DNA of 25,706 nucleotides from Parvibacillus sp035426385 (GCA_035426385.1 DAOLZQ010000043.1:1-25706); one strand, 5' to 3'. Positions 12,710 to 20,394 are shown, numbered from the stretch's first letter. Numbers and translations: made by a program. Notes: generated from the sequence alone by a model not told the origin.

Positions 12710-15091
12710 ATGAAAAAAAATAATGGAGACCTCGTGCAGGGAAGTAATAGTATGAGTTACTTCATGAATACTAAAAATTGGTGGAAACCACTCTTATTTA
12801 TTTTGGTCATCAGTGCAGCCGGGGTCGGCATGATCGGTTACCAGACCTACAACGATGCACCTCCTATGACCGGGTTTCGAACTCCGGCGGGTGAGGTAGT
12901 AGTCAGCAAAACAACTATAGAACAGGGACAAAAAGTCTTCCATAAATACGCTCTCATGGAATACGGTTCCTTCTTTGGCGATGGCGCACAGAGAGGGCCG
13001 GACTTTACCGCAGAGTCTCTCCACCAAATCACTGAGTCGATGTACCTCTTCCAGGCGGAAAGATTTAAAAAAGAAAATGGCAGGGATGCCTCTGATATGG
13101 AGTCGAAAATCATCCGTGAATATATTAAGAAGGAATTAAAACAAAACCGATACGATTCCAGGGAGAATATAGTAGATCTGACCGAAGCACAAGCCTATGC
13201 GCTGACTCAACTCAAAGTGTACTACACCGATATGTTTATCGACAACAATCCCGAGGGTTCATTTCCACCTAAAAATTATATCACTAGCAGGGCCGAGATC
13301 CAGGACTTGTCTGCCTTCTTCTTCTGGGGCGCCTGGGTATGTGCCGTAGAGCGGCCAGGTAGTAATTTCAGTTATACCCACAATTGGCCCTTTGATCCCG
13401 CAGCCGGCAACACACCTACCTCACCCGTTATCCTATGGAGTGTGCTGGGCCTCTTGGCCTTTGTGCTGGCTTGCGGTATCGTGCTATTCTATATTGGCCA
13501 ATACAACCAGCTATCAAATAAATTTTTCAAGACCGGCAGCAAAGAATTGCTTACCCTCGATAAGGTTAGCCAATTCAGACCCACTCCCACCCAAAAAGCA
13601 ACCTACAAATTTTTTGCTGTAGCCATACTATTGTTCGCCCTACAGGTATCGTGTGGCATCATCACTATAAATGACTTTGTAAATTTCCTGGGCTTCTTTG
13701 GTATCTATCCGTCAGAAGTCTTCCCGGTCAATATCTCACGCAGTTGGCACCTGATGCTATCTCTCTACTGGATATCGACCTGTTGGATAGCATCGTCTAT
13801 CTTCATACTTCCCATCTTGTCAAAAAAAGAAATTCGTGGACAACTTACATTGATCAATATTCTCTTCGTGATGCTCTTTGTGATGGTGGGTGGTTCGCTG
13901 GTAGGAATGGTGCTGGGCCCTAAAGGTATACTGGGTAACTGGTGGTATTTATTCGGACATCAGGGCTGGGAATACGTTGATTTCGGTAGAGTATTCCAGA
14001 TATTACTCATGCTCATCTTCATTCTGTGGGGTGTAGTAGTATATCGTGGCGTCAGGCCAGCACTTATTAAAGGAAAACCCTGGAATCTTCCCAACTGGAT
14101 TATGTATTCGGTAATCGGAATCCCGGTATTGTTTATATCCGGATTTATCGGCAGACCGGAGACCAATTTTGTAATCGCAGATTTTTGGAGATGGATGGTC
14201 ATCCATATGTGGGTAGAAGCTTTTTTTGAAGTGTTTATCACTATTATCGTGAGTTATCTGATGGTTCTGATGGGACTGGTCAGTCGCCAGGCTGCCATAC
14301 GTGTGGTCTATTTTGCCACTATACTGTTCCTGGGTACCGGCCTGCTCGGTATCTCTCACAATTTTTACTGGAACGCTAAGCCGGTCGCCACCATGGCATT
14401 GGGCTCAGTATTCTCTACCTTACAGTTTGTGCCTTTAATTCTACTCACTGTAGAAGCTTGGCGCTTTAAAAACATGCCGGCCATAGCACTGAATGGAGTG
14501 GAACATAAAGACTTGGGAAATTTTGGTTTTCCTGAGGTCTTCTTATTTCTCATCGCTGTCAATTTTTGGAATTTCTTCGGTGCAGGTGTGATGGGTATCA
14601 TCGTCAATCTACCCATCATGAATTACTTCGAGCACGGCTCTTACCTGACTATCAATCATGCACACGCTGCGCTCATGGGAGTATATGGTAATATCTCACT
14701 GGCTGCATTACTGTTTGCCTCAAGGCTCTTATTAAAGCCAAATAGATGGAGCGAAAAATTAGTTAAATTCTCCTTTTGGTCTATTAATATTGGCCTTATG
14801 CTGATGGTTGTACTCGATCTGTTTCCCGCCGGAGCTATCCAGTTTAAAGCCATCGTCGATAATGGCTTATGGTTTGCTCGCTCCAGTCAGTTTATTGATG
14901 ACGGCGTATTCAGTTCATTGACTTGGCTACGAGGCATAGGTGCGTCCGTATTTTTCTTTGGCGGCGTCCTACCTTTGACTTGGTTTATTGTGTCCAGATT
15001 TAGATCATTAAAGCCACCCATAGATACAGTGGAGGATCTGGACGATTTACCGGAGCCCGAAATATTGGAAAGTGTTTTGATTGAAAATTGA
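12710..15091 (+). CDS. nod: Quinol NO reductase (NorB/NorZ)-family protein with NO dismutase (Nod)-type active site
   Basis: 793 residues, qNOR length, with about 14 membrane helices. After the first helix (26-44) comes the periplasmic domain (50-235) with KYALMEYGSFFGDGAQRGPD (79-98), the qNOR heme-free cytochrome-c-like fold. Heme ligands are kept: His347 (SWH), and His650 and His652 (NHAHAALMG). His499 and Glu503 (HMWVE) fit the first non-heme-iron ligand and active-site Glu. The canonical HH pair, expected as GTGHHYYW, is instead SHNFYW (His550-Asn551), and the canonical SALEVVPL is STLQFVPL (Gln572 for Glu). The second-helix WHxQLxIFW is WHLMLSLYW. The double change H-to-N and E-to-Q is what I recall for putative NO dismutases of Methylomirabilis and gammaproteobacterium HdN1, which would disproportionate NO to N2 and O2. 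Standard pipelines would call it nitric-oxide reductase. An Rrf2 regulator precedes it. Confidence 0.9.
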   Translation: MKKNNGDLVQGSNSMSYFMNTKNWWKPLLFILVISAAGVGMIGYQTYNDAPPMTGFRTPAGEVVVSKTTIEQGQKVFHKYALMEYGSFFGDGAQRGPDFTAESLHQITESMYLFQAERFKKENGRDASDMESKIIREYIKKELKQNRYDSRENIVDLTEAQAYALTQLKVYYTDMFIDNNPEGSFPPKNYITSRAEIQDLSAFFFWGAWVCAVERPGSNFSYTHNWPFDPAAGNTPTSPVILWSVLGLLAFVLACGIVLFYIGQYNQLSNKFFKTGSKELLTLDKVSQFRPTPTQKATYKFFAVAILLFALQVSCGIITINDFVNFLGFFGIYPSEVFPVNISRSWHLMLSLYWISTCWIASSIFILPILSKKEIRGQLTLINILFVMLFVMVGGSLVGMVLGPKGILGNWWYLFGHQGWEYVDFGRVFQILLMLIFILWGVVVYRGVRPALIKGKPWNLPNWIMYSVIGIPVLFISGFIGRPETNFVIADFWRWMVIHMWVEAFFEVFITIIVSYLMVLMGLVSRQAAIRVVYFATILFLGTGLLGISHNFYWNAKPVATMALGSVFSTLQFVPLILLTVEAWRFKNMPAIALNGVEHKDLGNFGFPEVFLFLIAVNFWNFFGAGVMGIIVNLPIMNYFEHGSYLTINHAHAALMGVYGNISLAALLFASRLLLKPNRWSEKLVKFSFWSINIGLMLMVVLDLFPAGAIQFKAIVDNGLWFARSSQFIDDGVFSSLTWLRGIGASVFFFGGVLPLTWFIVSRFRSLKPPIDTVEDLDDLPEPEILESVLIEN

Positions 15092-15328
15092 TCATTAGCT
15101 TTTGATCTATAGCGACACGTCGGCGAGGGGTGAGGGATATAGTTTGATATAGTTTATAGCGCCATTTTCTCTATATAAGAAGGAAAGCAAATGTTGCAAA
15201 ATATTATGGAGCGTCGATTCCTACTTGACTCCATTTAGGAAGTCTGAAGTTTGAGGGTCTGGCCTGCGTGAATTATTGTGATTCATCAAGTACTTTTCTT
15301 ATAAGAATATAGAACTAAACCCTCATAT

Positions 15329-15604
15329 TTACACCTGATAAATTTGTTTTAAAACCAACATGGCACAGATAATTAATACTGCAAGTAAAATTATAATCTT
15401 GTGTCTCCCATATAAAGAAAGAATAAACATTCCCAAAAGTCCTGAAGCGGCAATTAAAGCCGCCAAAAGAAAAGGTTTTAATTGTTCAAGTCCAATATTT
15501 GAAGTCGAATAGTATTGTAATCTGAAGGGCTCAGATAGGGTTCTTATAAGTGCAACGAAAATAATAATAATGGCAGCTTTGGAATATTTCACTTCACGTT
15601 TCAT
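15329..15604 (-). CDS. Small three-helix membrane protein, unknown
   Basis: 91 residues, MKREVKYSKAA then three hydrophobic stretches (about 11-22, 44-64 and 69-87) separated by a polar loop (PFRLQYYSTSNIGLEQLKP) and a GRHK turn. A positive N-terminus suggests it stays inside. No family is recognised. It follows the CYTH gene by 83 bases on the same strand. Length and hydrophobic pattern are gene-like, but there is no further support. The 15092-15328 stretch between it and nod shows no gene and no clear terminator. Confidence 0.5.
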   Translation of the reverse strand: MKREVKYSKAAIIIIFVALIRTLSEPFRLQYYSTSNIGLEQLKPFLLAALIAASGLLGMFILSLYGRHKIIILLAVLIICAMLVLKQIYQV

Positions 15605-15687
15605 TTAATTATTTTCTATTTCAAATAACTCGATTAATTTTTCTAAGAGATCGAGTGAATTACTCAATATTCCATTGAATATTTATA

Positions 15688-16185
15688 CTAATACCGGCGG
15701 TAATGTTTGTTTATTTGAAACCACGTATTATAAGGCTTGATTGATAAACTTGGATTAGCGTATTTTTCATCATTAGTAACTTCTGCGTCTGCCCAATCAG
15801 GTATTACATAACTTTCATCTTTATCTTTTAATTCAATTTCAGCTACAATTAAGCCTGCATTAAGACCCTCAAAAACATCCACTTCCCAGGTTTTATTCTC
15901 GAAGACTACATAATGTCGGGTCTTTTCAATTATACCCGAACAAAAAAGTTCCAGTAATTCATTTGCGTCTTCCAAGGGTATTTCGTATTCATACTCCGGA
16001 CGGCTGGCGCCTATATTTTTACCTTTTATGGTTATATAGCCCTTATGATCAAAAGTACGTATACGAACTGATTTATCAAGATCCGGCAATATATATCCTT
16101 GTCTTATCCTAACACTCTTGTCAGTAGTTACTTGGGTCCACTTCTGATTATCTACTAAATATTTATGTTCTATTTCTGTAGGCAT
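15688..16185 (-). CDS. CYTH-domain triphosphate tunnel metalloenzyme
   Basis: 165 residues from Met at 16183-16185. A longer frame begins 14 codons upstream but those codons (MPTRKCANNAATQN) lie in degenerate repeat DNA, and MPTEIEHKYLV is the canonical start. ExExK (E4-E6-K8) is the CYTH signature that binds metal and triphosphate. RIRQGYI, VRIRTFDHKGYITIKGK, EYEYEIP, KTRHYV and the acidic EVDVFEGLNAGLIVAEIEL complete the charged beta-tunnel. Short bacterial members are inorganic triphosphatases or act on nucleoside triphosphates; adenylate cyclase activity is less likely at this length. It is isolated between repeats and a small membrane protein. Confidence 0.9.
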   Translation of the reverse strand: MPTEIEHKYLVDNQKWTQVTTDKSVRIRQGYILPDLDKSVRIRTFDHKGYITIKGKNIGASRPEYEYEIPLEDANELLELFCSGIIEKTRHYVVFENKTWEVDVFEGLNAGLIVAEIELKDKDESYVIPDWADAEVTNDEKYANPSLSIKPYNTWFQINKHYRRY

Positions 16186-16215
16186 ATTTTGAGTCGCTGC
16201 GTTGTTAGCGCATTT

Positions 16216-16630
16216 GCGCGTTGGCAAATTAGGGGTTTGGCTATTTTTGAATTGAAGTTTATCGTTTGATATTTAGATATTTCTATTTAACGTCTTGTCA
16301 CATGTCACGAGTCTCCTGTCACTTTTTTTGTCTTTTGGACGCTACTCTTGGTAAGTGCCGTTCTGGCGGCAGAGTCTTTGGTCTTTGTGCACTATGCTTT
16401 TAGCACATGGGCGCGTTGGCACATTAGGGCTTTGGCTATTTTTGAATTGAAGTTTATCGTTTGATATTTAGACATTTCTATTTAACGTCTTTGTCACATG
16501 TCACGAGTCTCCTGTCACTTTTTTAGTCTTTTGGACGCTATTCTTCGTAAGTGCCGTTCTGGCGGCATAGTCTTTGGGCTTTGGGGCACTATGCTTTTAG
16601 AACATTGGCGCGTTGGCACATTAGGTAGTT
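16216..16630. repeat. ~196-bp tandem repeat, two copies plus a partial third
   Basis: Each unit begins GCGCGTTGGCA(A/C)ATTAGG. Copy 1 starts at 16216, copy 2 at 16411 and the partial copy 3 at 16608, giving periods of 195 and 197. Long blocks are unchanged between copies, such as GGCTATTTTTGAATTGAAGT and GTCACATGTCACGAGTCTCC, with scattered substitutions. A small TGCCG-TTCTGG-CGGCA hairpin is present in each. No reading frame is conserved between copies. The 16631-16730 remainder shows nothing. Confidence 0.85.
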
Positions 16631-16730
16631 AGCTTTTATCCACTATTTTCGCGCCACTTATCACCTGTCCTCCTCCACTGCTTGAAACTGACAACTGAAA
16701 GCTGACCATACTTAACTAATATTTACTAGC

Positions 16731-16928
16731 CTAAACTCTGCTCTCTTTCCGGCTATAAGCCAGAATAAAGTCGATAGACTTCTTAGTAGGATTAAACTGA
16801 TGTTTGGGAATTAGTGCTGCCAGGTGGCTGATCGGGGCATCCAATGTCTCCTGTACTATGTGGAACGGGAAGTTTTTGGAGTTAATGGGTTGAAGCGTGG
16901 TGTTATAAGGAGTAAAGATTTTGTTCAT
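16731..16928 (-). CDS. Short conserved-looking protein, unknown
   Basis: 65 residues starting MNKIFTPYNTTLQPINSKNF, ending KKSIDFILAYSRKESRV. It has no signal peptide or membrane segment. The end (xxKxxIDFILAYSRK) resembles the C-terminus of very small Bacteroidota proteins I have seen annotated as hypothetical (pattern K-K-x-(I/V)-D-x-I-L-x-Y-S-K). Codon use is orderly and the frame is preceded by an AT-rich, gene-free stretch suited to a promoter, although no TAnnTTTG box was found. Function unknown. Confidence 0.5.
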   Translation of the reverse strand: MNKIFTPYNTTLQPINSKNFPFHIVQETLDAPISHLAALIPKHQFNPTKKSIDFILAYSRKESRV

Positions 16929-17031
16929 ACTTTAATTTTAGTTATTTGATAATCAATAAGACCTATAAAACAAAGAGTCTCAATAAATTATTGTGTAAAT
17001 CAAAACTTTAACAGCCTGATACCGCCACAAC

Positions 17032-17454
17032 TTATTCTACTCGCTTCCAGGTCTGATCGCGAAATAGGCCCGACCAGTGTTTGCCACGTACATACAATTG
17101 ATTGTAATTGTTATTTTCAAACCAAATGCTGCAGCCATAGGTATTGCCGGTTTTAGGGTCCAGTATTTCACCCCCTTTCCAATAATTAGTATATACCTTG
17201 AGATGAGTGAGTATAACCATTCCTACTATGGGTTTATCCTTTTTGTCACCGGTACATTTAGTGCAAACACTAGTAGTTACTCCTTCGAGCAGTTTCACCA
17301 CCTTGCCGTAGTATTCATTATTCACTTTGTAGATTTCCACCCATGACTTGGCTTTACCCGTGTTATCATCGATGGTGAGCCAGGTACCTTCCGGGGATTG
17401 AGCTCTCGAGGCTACCACTACCAGGCAAAAAATTATAAAGAATATAGATCTCAT
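17032..17454 (-). CDS. DUF2147 secreted protein
   Basis: 140 residues. A signal peptide is evident (MRSIFFIIFCLVVVASRAQS, cleavage after SRA). The mature part has the DUF2147 pattern: GTWLTIDDNTGKAKSWVEIY at the start, YYGKVVKLLEG, CTKCTGDKKDKPIVGMVIL with a Cys pair, WKGGEILDPKTGNTYGCSIW, and LYVRGKHWSGLFRDQTWKRV at the end. The domain is a lipocalin-like beta-barrel of unknown function, frequent in Bacteroidota and Proteobacteria envelopes. It has its own likely promoter (17480-17512). Confidence 0.92.
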   Translation of the reverse strand: MRSIFFIIFCLVVVASRAQSPEGTWLTIDDNTGKAKSWVEIYKVNNEYYGKVVKLLEGVTTSVCTKCTGDKKDKPIVGMVILTHLKVYTNYWKGGEILDPKTGNTYGCSIWFENNNYNQLYVRGKHWSGLFRDQTWKRVE

Positions 17455-17479
17455 GCTTTTGATTTTGATTAAGGTATGA

Positions 17480-17512
17480 CAAATTTACTGAATCTCTATA
17501 GAGGGATCCCAA
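17480..17512 (-). promoter_or_regulatory. Promoter of the DUF2147 gene (TTG-N22-TAAATTTG)
   Basis: On the minus strand TTG (17510-17512) precedes TAAATTTG (17480-17487) by 22 bases, within the known 17-23 range. The start codon is 25 bases downstream. The promoter overlaps the 3' end of the alkyltransferase-like gene. Confidence 0.5.
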
Positions 17513-17805
17513 AATACAGCTTTAAAGTTCATCAGACGACCATTCTTCACCGTATGGCCTTCTGCCAGGAGCAGTTTTACCATATTTCCTTCGGGAGTGA
17601 AGCATGCTGCACCGGAGAGGTATCCCTGGCTATTCAGCACCCTGTGCGCCGGAAGAGAATGCCCACATTCCAGTTTTGACATAGCTCTTCCTACAATTCT
17701 CGGAGAAGAAAGGCCCAGAAACCTTGCTATAGCTCCATAGCTGGTCACTCTACCACTCGGAATCACCGCCACTACATCATACACGTCGAGATAACTTGGA
17801 TTCAT
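17485..17805 (-). CDS. Alkyltransferase-like protein (ATL), MGMT family without active-site Cys
   Basis: 106 residues, the length of ATL proteins. The MGMT DNA-binding winged helix is present: VYDVVAVIPSGRVTSYGAIA (8-27) with Tyr23, and RIVGRAMSK (36-44) with the arginine that flips out the base. The active-site PCHR motif is PAHR (52-55), with Ala53 in place of the alkyl-accepting cysteine, so it cannot repair O6-alkylguanine itself. ATLs bind O6-alkylguanine and hand the lesion to nucleotide excision repair. The start codon is only 37 bases from that of the divergent gene at 17843. Confidence 0.9.
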   Translation of the reverse strand: MNPSYLDVYDVVAVIPSGRVTSYGAIARFLGLSSPRIVGRAMSKLECGHSLPAHRVLNSQGYLSGAACFTPEGNMVKLLLAEGHTVKNGRLMNFKAVFWDPSIEIQ

Positions 17806-17809
17806 TCTG

Positions 17810-17817
17810 TACCTTTG
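17810..17817 (+). promoter_or_regulatory. Candidate -7 box for the TrpF-like gene (TACCTTTG)
   Basis: TACCTTTG, identical to the rpmH -7 box, lies 25 bases before the ATG at 17843 in the 37-base divergent spacer. No TTG at the preferred distance was found. Confidence 0.4.
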
Positions 17818-17842
17818 ACATCAATCTTATTCTTGTCTCTAT

Positions 17843-18349
17843 ATGATAAAGATAGCTTACAGAATCAATAATCTCACTGACGCCCGCTATTTCGCTGCAC
17901 ATTTATTTGATTGGATAATTATTGATCCGGGACCCGGAATCATTAATTCAGCAAAGTTGCAGAGTATTACCGGATGGCTCAGTGGAGTAAATCTGGGGAT
18001 GACAGTCTATGACACAGATCAACTTACCTATCTACGAGAAGCTCACCCGGAGATCACAGGATTGTGGCTGGAGCATAGTATAGCACACCTCAACCATGCA
18101 GGCTATACTGTATTTTCTTGCTTTTCCTATGGAGAGTTTGATTATTTTGTTCAGCGAGGACTTTATCCTCCGAACTCCACTTTGGATGCGCCGACTCTTC
18201 TAGACCTCTCTGCGCTTCATTTCGACGATCATGTGGGAGTGAATATTGAAAGTTTCGCAGGTATCTGTCTCGCAGGGGGCGAAGAGATTCGTGCGGGCTT
18301 TAAAGATTTTCAAGCTTTAGACCATTGGATTGAATGGATGGATAGCTAG
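17843..18349 (+). CDS. TrpF-like (phosphoribosylanthranilate isomerase-like) barrel protein, degenerate
   Basis: 168 residues against about 200 for TrpF. IKIAYRINNLTDARYFAAHL aligns with the TrpF start (KICGITNLEDARAAAELGA), but the catalytic Cys position is Tyr or Arg here. The C-terminus GICLAGGEEIRAGFKDFQAL resembles the phosphate-binding end of TrpF (LAGGL...G.KD...). Degenerate TrpF relatives of this sort are scattered in Bacteroidota outside tryptophan operons, and no trp gene is nearby. Enzyme activity is doubtful; the assignment rests on the N- and C-terminal patterns. It is divergent from the ATL gene. Confidence 0.6.
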   Translation: MIKIAYRINNLTDARYFAAHLFDWIIIDPGPGIINSAKLQSITGWLSGVNLGMTVYDTDQLTYLREAHPEITGLWLEHSIAHLNHAGYTVFSCFSYGEFDYFVQRGLYPPNSTLDAPTLLDLSALHFDDHVGVNIESFAGICLAGGEEIRAGFKDFQALDHWIEWMDS

Positions 18350-18400
18350 ACCCTTCATTTTTTCCATTTACTTTAAAAAAACTTTGCCAAATATAATCAT

Positions 18401-18430
18401 TTTGTTTTTGGAATAATAAAATTATATTTT
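18401..18430 (+). promoter_or_regulatory. Weak promoter candidate for the DUF937-OmpA gene
   Basis: TTTG (18401-18404), 18 bases, then TATATTTT (18423-18430; 7/8 match to TAnnTTTG, followed by G). It is about 190 bases upstream of the ATG at 18618. The 10-mer TTATATTTTG also occurs upstream of the universal stress gene. The rest of 18350-18617 is AT-rich with nothing recognised. Confidence 0.3.
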
Positions 18431-18617
18431 GTTTTTTGCGTAAATTATATAGTTAAGTTTTAATGTTACCCATATTTCAAAATCTGATAAATCACATCCA
18501 CTTACTCCTCCAAAACAAATAGTGACTTTTCAAAATTTAAACGTAAGAATAAGTGCTAAGAAAATGTTAAATTTTCTATAAGAGCATTATTAAGTAACTA
18601 TTAAAATTTAAAAAAAC

Positions 18618-19919
18618 ATGGCAGTTAACATTTTAGACCTCTTCAAAAATGAAGTATCAGGAACTTTAGCCAATGCCGCTTCTGGGTTCTTGGGAGAAAG
18701 TGAAACTACTACACGCAGCGTACTGGATTCAGTCGTGCCCGCTTTATTAGGCTCATTGATTCAAAAAGGATCTACGGAGTCTGGAGCTTCCAGCATAATG
18801 AACATGATCACGCAAGACAATTCGAATGTTATCGGAACTCTCAGCAACTTGATCTCAGGTGGCGAAGGAACGCTGAATAGCATCATGAACAGTGGTTTGC
18901 CTATCGTCAGATCGTTGCTGGGCGACAAATTGGGTTCTGTGATCGATTGGGTTTCCAATAAAAACAATGCAAAGACCAGTTCAGTCTCATCTTTATTTAG
19001 TCTGGCTGCTCCCTTCCTGATGGGACTATTGAATCGTCGTGTTCAGTCTGACAATCTGGGAACTACCGGTCTGATGGACCTACTTAGAGGCCAAAGCCCC
19101 TGGGTTAAATCTTTACTACCTGCAGGCCTATCGGGATTATTGAATTTCTCTTCTACACCTGATGTGCCAAGAACTACTGCAACCAACACTACTGTCCCGA
19201 CCAATAATGCCCCTGGTGGTGGAATGGGTAAATTTCTTCCCTGGCTCTTACTCCTTGCCGGCTTGATCCTATTGTGGTTTCTAATGAGAAGTTGTAACAG
19301 TGACAAAGTTGCTGCTGATGCGAATCAAGTCACGGATACTACCGCTACTGTGATTGAAACAGCTGTGGACTCACTTCAAAGTAAAACTGCAAATGCAGTA
19401 GATGTAATCAAAGGTAAACTGAATGATGCGGGTAACTGGGTCGCTGATCTGGGTAACAATGTAGAAGTTAAACTTCCCGATGGCGTGACACTTAATGTAG
19501 GTGAAAATTCAGTAGAAAATAAACTAGTTAATTTCATCAATAGTAAACCTACAGATGAGGAAACATTAAAAAATACCTGGTTCTCCTTTGACAGACTTTA
19601 TTTTGACAAAGGCAAAAGTACACTGACAAAAGACTCAGAAGCACAGTTGAAAAATATCTATGCAATCTTGAAGGCTTATCCAAGTGTATCATTGAAACTG
19701 GGTGGATATACCGACTCTGATGGTGATGATAATGTAAATCAAAAACTATCTGAAGCTAGAGCAATGACTGCGAAAACTTCACTGCTGAAACTGGGCGTGG
19801 GTAATGCTCGTCTGGAAGCTGAAGGATATGGTGAAACTCATCCGATATGTGCTGCTAACGATACGCCTGAGTGTAAAGCTCAGAACAGACGTATAGACGT
19901 GCGTGTGACTAAGATCTAA
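18618..19919 (+). CDS. DUF937-transmembrane-OmpA peptidoglycan-binding protein
   Basis: 433 residues. Residues 1-165 match DUF937: Gly/Ser/Leu-rich short helices (VLDSVVPALLGSLIQKGSTE, LISGGEGTLNSIMNSGLPIV, LGDKLGSVIDWVS). There is no signal peptide. A Thr/Asn/Pro linker leads to one membrane helix (206-224, FLPWLLLLAGLILLWFLMRS). A spacer of about 90 residues (helical, then VKLPDGVTLNVGENS) precedes the OmpA domain (325-433): FDRLYFDKGKSTL, GYTDSDGDDNVNQKLSEARA with the diaminopimelate-binding Asp and Arg381, and AQNRRIDVRV. C411/C419 sit in the insertion usual for Bacteroidota OmpA. DUF937 is therefore cytoplasmic and OmpA periplasmic, anchoring the inner membrane to the wall. Role unknown. 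Confidence 0.88.
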   Translation: MAVNILDLFKNEVSGTLANAASGFLGESETTTRSVLDSVVPALLGSLIQKGSTESGASSIMNMITQDNSNVIGTLSNLISGGEGTLNSIMNSGLPIVRSLLGDKLGSVIDWVSNKNNAKTSSVSSLFSLAAPFLMGLLNRRVQSDNLGTTGLMDLLRGQSPWVKSLLPAGLSGLLNFSSTPDVPRTTATNTTVPTNNAPGGGMGKFLPWLLLLAGLILLWFLMRSCNSDKVAADANQVTDTTATVIETAVDSLQSKTANAVDVIKGKLNDAGNWVADLGNNVEVKLPDGVTLNVGENSVENKLVNFINSKPTDEETLKNTWFSFDRLYFDKGKSTLTKDSEAQLKNIYAILKAYPSVSLKLGGYTDSDGDDNVNQKLSEARAMTAKTSLLKLGVGNARLEAEGYGETHPICAANDTPECKAQNRRIDVRVTKI

Positions 19920-19941
19920 TAACAATTTAGGTCCCAAAATT

Positions 19942-19974
19942 AAAGAGCCCTCCGCATGCGGAGGGCTCTTTTTT
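19942..19974 (+). terminator. Perfect palindromic intrinsic terminator
   Basis: AAAGAGCCCTCCGCA (19942-19956) and its exact complement (19957-19971) form a 15-bp perfect palindrome, effectively an 11-13-bp GC-rich stem with a CATG turn, followed by T residues through 19974. It lies 22 bases after the DUF937-OmpA stop. Confidence 0.93.
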
Positions 19975-20043
19975 ATATATAAAGTTTTGGAACTGCCGGA
20001 AGAACTAATATTCGATCGAAGAAAATTAAGAAAATGTAGACAT

Positions 20044-20081
20044 TAAAAAAAGGAATCCGATTCTTTCACCGAATTCCTTTT
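20044..20081 (-). terminator. Intrinsic terminator for minus-strand transcription
   Basis: On the minus strand AAAAGGAAT (20073-20081) pairs with ATTCCTTTT (20048-20056), extended after one mismatch by CG pairs, and the stem runs into seven T residues (20044-20050 region). It faces the operon lspA-tricorn-IsdG-like-41aa, about 310 bases downstream of its last gene, and may also end a transcript from the intervening stretch. Confidence 0.65.
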
Positions 20082-20394
20082 AAAATTTATTAAGCATCAC
20101 CCTTTCCTAATTTGTGTCAATCGCATCCATTAATTACTGATTGATGATACAAATATCAGTCTAGAAATTTCTACTGCCCTCATCTTAAATTACCAAAAAA
20201 TTAATTCATGGTTTTACTGTATAAGTCCTGGTAGTCTTTGGAGAAGTTTGTTCATTCAACTTATACTTAGGAGTTGAAGTATTTTCAACCAATTACTACG
20301 AATTCCAATGTGGTGTATCGACCTAACTTAATAGACACACTGATTTATGGTAGATTAATAGGGTGGTAGGACAATACAAATGTACTGGTAAGAA
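20082..20394. other. Gene-free stretch with a possible minus-strand promoter box
   Basis: No open reading frame or RNA family is recognised. The minus strand reads TACATTTG at 20377-20384, a full -7 box match, and the only clear minus terminator is at 20044-20081, so a ~320-nt non-coding transcript or simply a long 3' UTR of the operon is possible. No TTG at proper spacing supports the box. Confidence 0.3.

Noticed and set aside
15120..15180. Second copy of the REP-like element in reverse
   Set aside because: Only GTGAGGGATA-like similarity is shared; the hairpins are missing, so the match is too weak.
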